NCBI GenBank assembly: GCA_910586015.1
Contig: CAJUGJ010000007.1
Coordinates: 23,901-87,900, forward strand
DNA length: 64,000 nt
Direction of reading: 5' to 3'
Origin: an uncultured Lachnospiraceae bacterium
GTDB taxonomy: Bacteria > Bacillota > Clostridia > Lachnospirales > Lachnospiraceae
This document shows, piece after piece, positions 8,091 to 16,245 of this stretch (the first letter of the stretch is position 1; every line of letters begins with the position of its first letter). The notes under the pieces are model-generated. The model saw only the letters and a program-made list of their open reading frames with translations. It was not told the DNA's origin and ran no database searches. The translations under genes and the position numbers were made by a program.

Positions 8091-8816
8091 CTATTTTTCA
8101 GAAATTTGACAAAGAGTTTCGTCGATTTTATTTTGTATTTTATTCTGAACAAATTCTGCAAGTTCAGTTGTTTTCATTCCCTTATAATCTTCATAATATA
8201 GAGGTTTCATATAGTGAATTTGAACAGTCAGTTTTTTTATAGAATGAGTGTCAAATGCCTTAAAAGAATCGATTAATGCAACAGGAACAATCGGACATTG
8301 GGTCTTTGTTGCACTTTTAAAAGTCCCTCCTTTAAACTCTCCAACAACATTTCCGTTTTTACTGCGAGTTCCTTCGGCAAACACAACAAAATTTTCACCA
8401 TTTTTTACACGACGGCTCATATTTTGTATGACTGTCATAGATTGACGGATATCTTCTCGATCAATAATTTCAGCCTGAAGTAGTGTGATAACATTTCTCA
8501 ATAAAAAAATATCTTTAACCTCTTTTTTCATTACAGTAACAAATGGTCGCTCGTGCGTTTCTAAAAATGCAAGAGCATCAAATAATCCTTGATGGTTTGG
8601 GAAAATAATATATCCTGTTTCTTTGGGCAAATTCTCAATACCATAACATTCTACTTTAATACGACCACGACGATTGACAATTGGTGCAATGTGGTGGAGA
8701 AAGGCATATCTTGTGACAGCATCATATTTTTCGATGTTACATAATTGAAATAATCGAAAAAACCAAAACGGCAGGTTAAAAAAACTGCGTAAAAACATCA
8801 AAGCAATTCTTTTCAT
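8091..8816 (-). CDS. plsC: 1-acyl-sn-glycerol-3-phosphate acyltransferase
   Basis: Adds the second acyl chain to lysophosphatidic acid in phospholipid synthesis at the inner face of the membrane. In 241 residues it shows the acyltransferase motifs FPNHQGLFDA (His75-x4-Asp80), the EIIDRED block near residue 117, and FAEGTRS (Glu148-Gly-Thr-Arg151). A hydrophobic N-terminal segment, FFNLPFWFFRLFQL, can anchor it. It lies 25 bp downstream of rpoD on the same strand and may share its transcript. Confidence 0.9.
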   Translation of the reverse strand: MKRIALMFLRSFFNLPFWFFRLFQLCNIEKYDAVTRYAFLHHIAPIVNRRGRIKVECYGIENLPKETGYIIFPNHQGLFDALAFLETHERPFVTVMKKEVKDIFLLRNVITLLQAEIIDREDIRQSMTVIQNMSRRVKNGENFVVFAEGTRSKNGNVVGEFKGGTFKSATKTQCPIVPVALIDSFKAFDTHSIKKLTVQIHYMKPLYYEDYKGMKTTELAEFVQNKIQNKIDETLCQISEK

Positions 8817-8841
8817 AAATAACTCCCTTTCGTTATTTCGT

Positions 8842-9957
8842 TTAGTTTAATTCATAACCTTTTAACATTCTTGCACGACTTGGGTGTCTTAATTTTCGAA
8901 GTGCTTTGGCTTCGATTTGACGAATTCGTTCTCTTGTAACATTAAATTCTTTTCCTACTTCTTCGAGTGTTCGACTTCTTCCATCTTTTAGACCAAAGCG
9001 AAGGATTAAAACTCTTTGTTCACGCTCTGTTAGGGTATCTAAAAGTTTAGAGATTTGATCTTGCAATACAGCATAAGAAGCAGCATCTTCTGGACCCATA
9101 ATAGTATCATCTTTAATGAAATCTCCTAAATGACTATCATCTTCTTCTCCAATTGGAGTATCAAGAGAAATTGGATCGGCACTGACTTTTAAGATCTCAC
9201 GAACTTTATCAATTGGTAGATTCATTGCATTTGCCAGTTCTTGTTCTGTTGGTTCACGACCTAATTCTTGTAAGAGATTTCTAGAAACACGGTACGTTTT
9301 GTTAATTACTTCCGACATATGTACCGGAATTCTTATAGTTCTAGACTGGTCAGCAATAGAACGTGTAATGGCTTGACGAATCCACCACGTCGCATAAGTA
9401 CTAAATTTATATCCTTTATTATAGTCGAATTTATCAACTGCTTTGATTAATCCTAAATTTCCCTCTTGAATGAGATCTAAAAAAGAAAGTCCTCTTCCCA
9501 CATAGCGTTTAGCGATACTGACTACAAGACGTAAATTAGATTCTGCTAAAATTTGTTTTGCTTTATCATCTCCTATTTCAATTTTTCTTGCAAGTTCAAT
9601 TTCTTCTGCTACGCTTAATAATGGATAGTTTCCAATTTCTTTTAAATACTGTTTTACTGGATCATCTGACATAGTACTTGCTAATACAGACAAATCATCA
9701 GTATCTACTAAAAGTTCAGTATCTTCTTCTAATTCTAATAATGTATCATCATCTGGTTCTTCTTCGTCGTTTGGATTTAGAACAACAACATTATTTGTTT
9801 CAAGATATTCATAAATTTTGTCTATCTGTCTAACATTTAAATTAAGTTCTTTAAAAAAATCATTAACTTTATCTACTTCGATCACACCTTTATTTTCATT
9901 TGCAAATGTGACTAAATCTTTTAAACGTGTTTCAAAGCTGCGTACTTGTTCTTCCAT
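8842..9957 (-). CDS. rpoD: primary sigma factor RpoD/SigA
   Basis: The housekeeping sigma-70, about 371 residues. An N-terminal 1.1-like region and an acidic Asp/Glu stretch (residues 65-90) come first. Region 1.2 begins DDPVKQYLKEIG. Region 2 includes SFLDLIQEGNLGLIKAVDKF and YKFSTYATWWIRQAI, region 3 includes EVINKTYRVSRNLLQELGR, and region 4 ends TRERIRQIEAKALRKLRHP. Two ATGs are adjacent (9960 and 9957); AGGAGG is seven bases before the second, which I chose. In many Firmicutes rpoD follows dnaG. Here no gene lies just upstream; instead there are about 900 bp without a large ORF. Confidence 0.96.
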   Translation of the reverse strand: MEEQVRSFETRLKDLVTFANENKGVIEVDKVNDFFKELNLNVRQIDKIYEYLETNNVVVLNPNDEEEPDDDTLLELEEDTELLVDTDDLSVLASTMSDDPVKQYLKEIGNYPLLSVAEEIELARKIEIGDDKAKQILAESNLRLVVSIAKRYVGRGLSFLDLIQEGNLGLIKAVDKFDYNKGYKFSTYATWWIRQAITRSIADQSRTIRIPVHMSEVINKTYRVSRNLLQELGREPTEQELANAMNLPIDKVREILKVSADPISLDTPIGEEDDSHLGDFIKDDTIMGPEDAASYAVLQDQISKLLDTLTEREQRVLILRFGLKDGRSRTLEEVGKEFNVTRERIRQIEAKALRKLRHPSRARMLKGYELN

Positions 9958-10143
9958 CATGTAGCCTCCTGTAAAGTTGTGGACAAATATGTTTATTTAT
10001 CTTTAAATATAATAGATATGTTGTAATTTTAAAATGTTTTTCTCTTTTGAAGTAAAATGTCCTTTCCATAATTGTTTTGATTATTTTCAGTTTAATGATT
10101 AGCTGTATATGTCTGATTTTGAGCAAAAAAGTCACCAAATATC

Positions 10144-10172
10144 ATTATAGCATAGGTATACCGAGAAAGAAA
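10144..10172 (-). promoter_or_regulatory. possible rpoD promoter
   Basis: On the minus strand TGCTATAAT forms an extended -10 element (TATAAT at 10144-10149). At 17-bp spacing the -35 is poor (TTTCTT). It would give a leader of about 180 nt before rpoD. Nothing else of note was seen in 9958-10340 apart from AT-rich sequence. Confidence 0.45.
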
Positions 10173-10340
10173 CTAAAATTTTATAGAATATTTTTCTGCT
10201 TTTGTTACTCTATTTTTTCCTATTGTATAGCAGTTTTGCCAAAATTTATCATTAAAGAGTGATAATTAAGAAACAAGACTGGAAAATATATACATTATAA
10301 TGTTATAGTGAAAAAAATAAAAAATAATTTAAAAAAAGTA

Positions 10341-10369
10341 TTGACAAATTCTTAGAAACCATTTATAAT
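10341..10369 (+). promoter_or_regulatory. consensus sigma-A promoter of a small transcription unit
   Basis: TTGACA (10341-10346), exactly 17 bp, then TATAAT (10364-10369): both hexamers are perfect. The start point would be near 10376. Within the following 410 nt there is one small ORF and an intrinsic terminator at 10750, so this is a strong promoter serving a short RNA rather than a normal gene. Confidence 0.8.
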
Positions 10370-10422
10370 AAAGACAACAAATCAAACAAGAGATTGTTAG
10401 AGAAGGGAAAGAGGTGATTCCA

Positions 10423-10521
10423 TTGGGAAATATGATAGATGATACAATAGAAAATCAGATAGCTATTCTCACACAGGAGATAGAGAAAAATAATGGAATT
10501 ACTCTAAACCAATTAAAATAG
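10423..10521 (+). CDS. small ORF, 32 residues, unknown
   Basis: A TTG start preceded by AGAGGTGAT at good spacing opens a 32-codon frame (an internal ATG is at 10432). The peptide is acidic with a helical heptad look (IENQIAILTQEIEK). It recalls the length range of Spo0E-like regulators but lacks their SQELD signature, so I do not assign it to that family. It is the first frame after the consensus promoter. A bulged hairpin (about 10538-10566, CTTCTTC with GAAGAAG) follows the stop. Confidence 0.4.
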   Translation: MGNMIDDTIENQIAILTQEIEKNNGITLNQLK

Positions 10522-10749
10522 AGAATAGCAATTAGGAGTCCTCTTCTTCTTAGGTGAAGAAGGACTGACCAAGAATCAACTTAATCACTGTGATAAACAG
10601 ATAAAAGTGGATGAAAACGATACCTAAGAAAAATTTATATAGAGAGTACATAGGTAAGTACAATACAAAAGAAATTATTGCTGTACATACGACAAATAAA
10701 AAGACCTGTGATACACAAGAAAAAGAAAAAAGAATACAAAAGAAAATTA

Positions 10750-10785
10750 ACCGCTGTAAAATAAAATTTTTGCAGCGGTTTTTTT
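10750..10785 (+). terminator. intrinsic terminator of the small transcription unit
   Basis: ACCGCTG (10750-10756) pairs with CAGCGGT (10773-10779), followed by seven T residues. The stretch 10522-10749 between the small ORF and this terminator holds no convincing gene; an open frame at 10611 runs through the terminator and lacks a good ribosome binding site. Confidence 0.85.
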
Positions 10786-10824
10786 ATACTTTAAAAATTA
10801 AATCTAAGAAAAGAATAGAGTTAC

Positions 10825-10853
10825 TTGACATATTTGCCAGTTTAATATAGAAT
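10825..10853 (+). promoter_or_regulatory. sigma-A promoter for the SDR gene
   Basis: TTGACA at 10825-10830, 17-bp spacer, TAGAAT at 10848-10853, about 40 bp before the ATG. Confidence 0.7.
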
Positions 10854-10894
10854 TTTTATTGGAAGTCTAAAAGTTTAGAAAGCGAGGCAGCAGT

Positions 10895-11656
10895 ATGGGA
10901 AAGTTAGATGGTAAAGTAGTAATTATTACCGGCGGCGGAAGAGGTATTGGTTATGGAATTTCCACTGCCTTTGCAAAAGAAGGAGCAAACTTAGTTATTA
11001 CAGGAAGAACTCTTTCAACACTTGAAAAGGCAAAGGAACAACTAGAGAAGGAATATGGAGTTGAAGTTCTTCCTGTCACAGCAGACGGTGGGAACGAAGA
11101 AGCAGTTGCAAATGTAATTCAAAAGGCAGTTGAAAAGTTTGGAAAGATTGATACAGTAGTAAATAATGCACAAGTATCAAAGTCAGGTGTTATGTTAGCA
11201 GATCATACAAAAGAAGATTTTGATCTTGCGATTTATTCTGGATTATATGCTACCTTTTTCTATATGAGAGCAGCATTCCCTTATTTAAAAGAAACAAAAG
11301 GTTCTGTAATTAATTTTGCTTCTGGGGCTGGATTATTTGGAAGATTGGGACAATCCTCCTATGCGGCAGCAAAAGAAGGAATTCGTGGAATGTCCAGAGT
11401 AGCAGCAGCAGAATGGGGACAATTTGGTATTAATGTCAATGTTGTTTGTCCACTTGCTATGACAGAAAGTCTAGAAAAATGGAAAGAGGCATATCCAGAT
11501 CTGTATGAAAAGACAATTCAGGGAATACCACTTGGAAGATTTGCAGATCCAGAAAAAGATATCGGAAGAGTTTGTGTTTTTCTCTCTTCGGAAGAAGGAA
11601 GTTATATTACTGGAGAAACAATCACTCTTCAAGGCGGCAGTGGTTTAAGACCTTAA
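10895..11656 (+). CDS. short-chain dehydrogenase/reductase
   Basis: A 253-residue classical SDR that uses NAD(P)H. The Rossmann motif TGGGRGIG is at residues 12-19 and the NNAG position reads NNAQ (90-93). The catalytic triad is Ser143, Tyr156 and Lys160 (YAAAK), and the C-terminal GETITLQGG is typical of FabG-like members. The substrate cannot be read from sequence; 3-ketoacyl-ACP, sugar and steroid dehydrogenases all look like this. It has its own promoter and terminator and no pathway neighbours. Confidence 0.85.
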   Translation: MGKLDGKVVIITGGGRGIGYGISTAFAKEGANLVITGRTLSTLEKAKEQLEKEYGVEVLPVTADGGNEEAVANVIQKAVEKFGKIDTVVNNAQVSKSGVMLADHTKEDFDLAIYSGLYATFFYMRAAFPYLKETKGSVINFASGAGLFGRLGQSSYAAAKEGIRGMSRVAAAEWGQFGINVNVVCPLAMTESLEKWKEAYPDLYEKTIQGIPLGRFADPEKDIGRVCVFLSSEEGSYITGETITLQGGSGLRP

Positions 11657-11667
11657 TGGCTAAAAAC

Positions 11668-11702
11668 AGCTCTGAAATAAAAATTTCAGAGCTATTTCTT
11701 TT
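11668..11702 (+). terminator. intrinsic terminator after the SDR gene
   Basis: AGCTCTGAAAT pairs with ATTTCAGAGCT, followed by ATTTCTTTTT. Confidence 0.85.
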
Positions 11703-11704
11703 TC

Positions 11705-11733
11705 TTGAAAACCTATAAAATATATGGTATTAT
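11705..11733 (+). promoter_or_regulatory. promoter for the Rrf2 regulator
   Basis: TTGAAA (11705-11710), 17 bp, TATTAT (11728-11733). Confidence 0.6.
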
Positions 11734-11759
11734 GTGAAAAAGAAAAGGAGTGATTACAA

Positions 11760-12188
11760 GTGAAGATTTCAACGAAGGGACGCTATGCTTTGAGGATGCT
11801 TTTGGATTTAGCAGAGCATGAAACAAACAATTATATTGCACTTAAAGATATAGCAGGGCGACAGAAAATTTCCAAAAAGTATCTGGAACAAATTGTTACA
11901 GTATTAAATAAAGCACAAATTTTACAGACAAGTCGTGGTTATCAAGGAGGATATCGACTGGCAAAATCTCCAAAACAATGTACAGTAGGTGAAATCCTAC
12001 GTTTGACAGAAGGAGGGTTAGCACCTGTCAGTTGTTTGGAACATCAGCCCAATCAGTGTGAAAGAAGTAATCAATGTGTTATGCTTCCAGTATGGCAAGG
12101 ATTAGAACATGTGATCAATGAATATTTAGATCATATTACTTTACAAGATCTTTTAGAGCAACAGCAGGAGTACAATATTAAAATTTAA
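11760..12188 (+). CDS. Rrf2/IscR family transcriptional regulator
   Basis: A 142-residue winged-helix regulator opening with the family hallmark KISTKGRYALRMLLDLA. The recognition region includes KISKKYLEQIVTVL and RGYQGGYRL. Three cysteines, Cys92, Cys100 and Cys106, stand where IscR holds a [2Fe-2S] cluster, so it probably senses iron-sulfur status or redox state. The start is GTG, ten bases after AAGGAG. No isc or suf genes are adjacent; the nearest sulfur gene is cysK at 16246, so a CymR-like role is possible but unproven. Confidence 0.88.
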   Translation: MKISTKGRYALRMLLDLAEHETNNYIALKDIAGRQKISKKYLEQIVTVLNKAQILQTSRGYQGGYRLAKSPKQCTVGEILRLTEGGLAPVSCLEHQPNQCERSNQCVMLPVWQGLEHVINEYLDHITLQDLLEQQQEYNIKI

Positions 12189-12197
12189 AAATAGAGA

Positions 12198-12235
12198 GAG
12201 TATACAAGTAATGAAAATACTTGCATACTCTTTTT
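12198..12235 (+). terminator. intrinsic terminator after the Rrf2 gene
   Basis: The stem GAGTAT-A-CAAGTA pairs with TACTTG-C-ATACTC with one internal mismatch and is followed by TTTTT. Confidence 0.85.
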
Positions 12236-12253
12236 ACAATATTTTATGGGTTC

Positions 12254-12282
12254 TTGCATAATAATATTTCGTATAGTATAAT
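12254..12282 (+). promoter_or_regulatory. promoter for the chemoreceptor operon
   Basis: TTGCAT (12254-12259), 17 bp, TATAAT (12277-12282). Confidence 0.7.
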
Positions 12283-12326
12283 AAAAAATTGATTTTATAG
12301 TTTAATAGTAAAAAGAGGGAAGAGAA

Positions 12327-14294
12327 ATGAAGGATAAAATTCTAATTAAACGAAGTATTCGCTTCAAAATAATGACAATAACAACAATAATTGTTATTGC
12401 TGTTATGTTAGTATGTACCGCAGTCCTTCGGTATTCTATGAGAAATTTAACTAAGTCTATATTATTAGATGTATTACAGCCTATGGCAAAACAGTCTTCA
12501 AAAGCAATAGAAGCAGATATTCATTTGATGGCAGATAGAATAATGATGATAGCTTCTGACAATAGACTCAATCTAAAAAATACTACAACAGAAGAAATAA
12601 TAGATGTACTCCAAGATGCACGGAATGTGTATGAATTTTATGGAATTGGAATTTATGATAAGTCAGGAAATATAGTTGTTGCAGACGGAGATATTTACAG
12701 TAGTTTTTTAGAAGCAGAATGGTTTGAACTTTTACAGGAAACAAATAATTTAACTGTTGCAGATCCATTGGTTACAGATCAATATGTAGGAATTCCTATA
12801 GGAATGCCAATAAAGATAGAAGAAGAAACAATAGCATATTTAGTAGGGATTTATAAATATGATATGCTAAGGGAAGTATTAAGTGCAATTCATATTGGTC
12901 AAACTGGTATGGCATTGATTATCAATGAAAATGGAAAAATTGTAGGACACCATCAAATAGAAGTAGTACAACAGGAGTTAAATATTTATGATCTCGATAA
13001 AGGAGTTTCTGCACATCAAATTTTTGATCGTATGATTACTAGAGAATCTGGTTCAATGGAGGGAGTTGTAAATGGACAGGATTCTTACGTATCCTTTTCT
13101 CCAATTCGAGGAACACGTTGGTCATTTGCAGTGGAGGTACCAAAGAAAGACTATATACATTCAACTAATATTGCTCTATTAAGTACTATGATTGGTACAT
13201 TTGGAGCATTAATTATAGCATTGATTGTTATTTGGGGAATCACAACAGTAATTTCCAATCAACTTAAAAAACTAATTGTACGAATGAGTAGTTTTGCAAA
13301 AGGTGATTTAAAATCTGAAATAGAGATTAAACAATCAAAAGACGAGGTAGAAATTCTATCTATTTCCTTAGAAACTACACGAAAAAGCCTTAATGGATAT
13401 TTAGTAGAAGTACAAAGAGTTTTAGAAAGTATATCAGAAGGGAATTTAAATGTATCTGCAGATGGAGAATATCAGGGGGATTTTATAATTTTAAAAGAGT
13501 CTTTAATTCAAATTATTAATTCTTTAAATCAAATGATGAAACAAATTAATAATACTGCAGATCAGTTGACAGAAACCGCTCACAGTGTGGGAAGTCAGTC
13601 GGAGGAATTACAACATGTAGTAGTAAGACAGACAGATGCAATGTCTGATTTAAATTCGGAAGTAGAAAGTATTAAAAATAACTTAAATGATGTGACAGAA
13701 AATACAAAGGCAACACGTCAGAGGGCATCTGAAATCGCAGTGCAGATTGCTGGTGGAAGTGAGAAAATGAAGGAATTAAAAGCGGCTATGGAGGCAATTG
13801 ATAAAAACGCAGAAGATATTAATCATATTACTAAAATGATTGAAGAGATCTCAAAGCAGACGAATATTCTCTCTTTAAATGCAGCGATAGAAGCCTCTAG
13901 AGCAGGAGAGGCAGGTAAAAGTTTTTCCGTAGTGGCACAAAAAGTAAAAGATTTAGCAGCTCAAAGTGCAGAAGCCGCCAATAATACAATGAGAATGATA
14001 CAAAGATCCAGTGAGCTCATTAGAAGGGGAGTAAAATTGACAGTAGAAACGTCAGAATCTTTAGAAGAGATTAATAAAAAATCAGATGCTGTTACAGAAA
14101 TTGCCAGTCGCTTATCTGAAACAGTAGAAATTCAGGAAATTTCTTTACATAAAATAGCAGATAAAATGGAAGATATTTCTGTTATCACAGAACAAAATCT
14201 TCAATGTGCAGAAAAAGCATCTGATGTAAGCATAGATTTAAAAAAGGAATCAAATAATTTAAAAGATTTACTTTCAAGATTTCAATTTCATTAA
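12327..14294 (+). CDS. methyl-accepting chemotaxis protein with Cache-type sensor
   Basis: A 655-residue chemoreceptor. TM1 lies near residues 16-32 and an extracellular double-Cache-like sensor spans about 35-280 (motifs YGIGIYDKSG, ADPLVTDQYVGIPIG, GMALIINENGKIV). TM2 is near 285-310, a HAMP linker follows, and the signalling domain of about 260 residues centres on the hairpin ISKQTNILSLNAAIEASRAG. The ligand is unknown. It is followed 26 bp later by an FMN-binding-like lipoprotein in the same orientation, which suggests co-expression. A second 655-residue receptor lies at 52394. Confidence 0.93.
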   Translation: MKDKILIKRSIRFKIMTITTIIVIAVMLVCTAVLRYSMRNLTKSILLDVLQPMAKQSSKAIEADIHLMADRIMMIASDNRLNLKNTTTEEIIDVLQDARNVYEFYGIGIYDKSGNIVVADGDIYSSFLEAEWFELLQETNNLTVADPLVTDQYVGIPIGMPIKIEEETIAYLVGIYKYDMLREVLSAIHIGQTGMALIINENGKIVGHHQIEVVQQELNIYDLDKGVSAHQIFDRMITRESGSMEGVVNGQDSYVSFSPIRGTRWSFAVEVPKKDYIHSTNIALLSTMIGTFGALIIALIVIWGITTVISNQLKKLIVRMSSFAKGDLKSEIEIKQSKDEVEILSISLETTRKSLNGYLVEVQRVLESISEGNLNVSADGEYQGDFIILKESLIQIINSLNQMMKQINNTADQLTETAHSVGSQSEELQHVVVRQTDAMSDLNSEVESIKNNLNDVTENTKATRQRASEIAVQIAGGSEKMKELKAAMEAIDKNAEDINHITKMIEEISKQTNILSLNAAIEASRAGEAGKSFSVVAQKVKDLAAQSAEAANNTMRMIQRSSELIRRGVKLTVETSESLEEINKKSDAVTEIASRLSETVEIQEISLHKIADKMEDISVITEQNLQCAEKASDVSIDLKKESNNLKDLLSRFQFH

Positions 14295-14320
14295 AAAGTC
14301 ATATAGAAATGAGGAAAAAA

Positions 14321-14770
14321 ATGAAACAGATTAAAACAGTTGGAATTATTTTGCTAACTACAGTATTATTAGTTGGCTGTGGAACAAAGCAACCAAAGAT
14401 GCATGATGGTTCTTATACAGCACAGATGTTAGAGTATTCTAATGGATGGAGAGAATATGTAACAATTACAGTAGAAAATGGTGAGATTGTTACAACAGAA
14501 TATAATGCAGAAAATGCCAGTGGATTTATTAAAAGTTGGGATAATGACTATATGAAAAGAATGAAACTTGCAAAAGGAACTTATCCAAATGAATATACTC
14601 GTCTTTATGCTGCCCAGCTTACAGGACAAACAAAAGCACCAAAAATTGATGTTATAACTGGTGCTAGTCATTCAGGAGAAAATTTTCAAAGATTATCTTA
14701 TGCAGTTGTAGAGCAGGCAATAAAGGGAGATTCAGCGATTGTTCTATTAAATCCTTCATCACTAAACTAA
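14321..14770 (+). CDS. FMN-binding-like extracellular lipoprotein
   Basis: 149 residues with a lipobox (LLVGC) after a short hydrophobic signal, so it should be attached outside the membrane. The domain begins DGSYTA and ends with DVITGASHSGENF, resembling the S/T-GA-S/T covalent FMN-attachment motif of FMN-binding and Tpp15-like proteins. Covalent flavin would need an ApbE transferase, which is not in the window. I start at 14321, six bases after GAGG, rather than at the in-frame ATG at 14309. It may act with the upstream chemoreceptor, but that is inference. Confidence 0.7.
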   Translation: MKQIKTVGIILLTTVLLVGCGTKQPKMHDGSYTAQMLEYSNGWREYVTITVENGEIVTTEYNAENASGFIKSWDNDYMKRMKLAKGTYPNEYTRLYAAQLTGQTKAPKIDVITGASHSGENFQRLSYAVVEQAIKGDSAIVLLNPSSLN

Positions 14771-14780
14771 GAAAATGTTT

Positions 14781-14803
14781 GGGAACAGGTAAAACCTGTT
14801 CCC
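14781..14803. terminator. convergent terminator hairpin
   Basis: GGGAACAGGT and ACCTGTTCCC form a ten-base perfect stem with a three-base loop between converging genes; T-rich sequence follows on the plus side. Confidence 0.7.
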
Positions 14804-14816
14804 AATATAATTGTTT

Positions 14817-16175
14817 TTAACAGTCTTTTTTCTTTTCAAAGAAAGTATCGATATTTTTCTTAATATCCACAGGTTTTAAGTATTTTAGTAAGTATCCTGT
14901 TGGTTTTAAAGACATAATCTTTTTTACACTTTCTTGATCGTTTCTGTCAGTTAGAAAAATGACAGGAATATCTGCAAATGCTTTCTCTGAACGAAGCATT
15001 TCTAATGTCCGTTTTCCATCACAAATTGGCATTTCATCTTCCAGTAAAATCAAATCAGGTCTATTTAAAGTAATCGCTCGAATTGCAGATATCGCAGATT
15101 CAACCAGTGAAACCTCATAATCTCTATTTAATAATTCTTTCATTTGCTGTTGTATTGTCTTAGAATCCTCTACTACAAGCACTTTTCTTTTCTGATTTTT
15201 TTCCTGTTCCTCTCGTTTTATAAGATATTTTTCAACTTCAGTTACAGCATTTTCTGTTTCAATAGGAATTCCAACTCCTTTTTCAAGTAAATGTGGTGCA
15301 ATAGCACAATAAGAAAAATATCCCTCTCCTGTATTTAGTAATAGGCTAACTTGTAATTTTTCTCGTTCCAATATTTTTTGAAATTGTTCATAAGACAAAA
15401 GATTTTCTTCTTTTAACTCATACAATTCTGTATTTGGAAGGTGCTTCATAATACGCCTTACAAATTGTTGTGCTGTATATCTAGTGGCATGGATCAATGT
15501 ACTATTTAATTTATTTGATGAAACCTTCATAATTTTTCCAACTGTATTAACTAAAAGCTTTTCCTCAAAAACTAAAATAACCTCGTATCTTTTTTTATCC
15601 TGTTTTGATCCATAGACTAAACGATAATATACGCCTTGCCCAAATTTTTCTCCGCTATATGTATCACTGATCACCTCAGATTTCAGATGAAACATATTAA
15701 ATACTAATTGGATGATTAGATTTTTCATAGCTTCAAGTTCTTCACTTGGTAAAAGATGTTCCCACTTTCTTATACTTTTTCCTGTCATAGAAAGATCCTC
15801 TGTCACAGTATGTCCAATCAACCATCCAGTACAAACCCCTAAAAAGTGATCCATTGCTTCTGGAGAATAATCACTTTGTTCTAATTCTTGTTCGAGCTTC
15901 AAAAGTGTATTTTCACGAAATCCTGTATGTATATATCTATGTTGTTCTAGCCCTTCATAATGAATAGAAGCCATATATTTTTCTTCATCTGCAAAATGTT
16001 TTATCGCATGTCCTTTAAAAAATTTTATTCCTTCTTGACATGCCCATTGACTGTTCTTTTCCTCATTTTTTAATGCAAAAAGCTTATTAATAATCTTAAA
16101 AAGTCGCTGATGTTCTTTATCGATAATATCTACTCCAATTTTGAACTCATCTTGCCATATAAACTGGGTATCCAT
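14817..16175 (-). CDS. hemerythrin / CheX-like / receiver-domain fusion protein
   Basis: A 452-residue three-part protein. Residues 1-135 form a bacteriohemerythrin with all seven iron ligands in place (His22, His60, Glu64, His79, His83, His122, Asp127), expected to bind oxygen at a di-iron site. Residues 150-320 look like a CheX/CheC-type fold (weak match, by pattern only). Residues 331-447 are a response-regulator receiver: VVEDS near the start, Thr409 and the LKP lysine region are present. The phosphoacceptor position, however, reads LLEDEMP, so Glu379 replaces the usual Asp. The start has AAGGAGG ten bases upstream. Probably a cytoplasmic oxygen-responsive signalling protein; partners are unknown. 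Confidence 0.8.
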   Translation of the reverse strand: MDTQFIWQDEFKIGVDIIDKEHQRLFKIINKLFALKNEEKNSQWACQEGIKFFKGHAIKHFADEEKYMASIHYEGLEQHRYIHTGFRENTLLKLEQELEQSDYSPEAMDHFLGVCTGWLIGHTVTEDLSMTGKSIRKWEHLLPSEELEAMKNLIIQLVFNMFHLKSEVISDTYSGEKFGQGVYYRLVYGSKQDKKRYEVILVFEEKLLVNTVGKIMKVSSNKLNSTLIHATRYTAQQFVRRIMKHLPNTELYELKEENLLSYEQFQKILEREKLQVSLLLNTGEGYFSYCAIAPHLLEKGVGIPIETENAVTEVEKYLIKREEQEKNQKRKVLVVEDSKTIQQQMKELLNRDYEVSLVESAISAIRAITLNRPDLILLEDEMPICDGKRTLEMLRSEKAFADIPVIFLTDRNDQESVKKIMSLKPTGYLLKYLKPVDIKKNIDTFFEKKKDC

Positions 16176-16245
16176 ATAATAAATTCCTCCTTTGCTACAA
16201 TCAAACTCATATTTTTAAAAATTCTCAACTTAGTAATAGGATTAT

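Noticed and set aside
10077..10262. 61-codon frame upstream of rpoD
   Set aside because: No ribosome binding site, no domain, and it covers the likely rpoD promoter on the other strand.
10376..10785. tmRNA, RNase P or 6S RNA
   Set aside because: No tag-peptide end, CCA end, RNase P core or 6S-type long bubble could be found.
10611..10850. 79-codon open frame after the small transcription unit
   Set aside because: It has no good ribosome binding site, runs through the strong terminator at 10750-10785 and overlaps the SDR promoter; composition is typical of AT-rich non-coding DNA.
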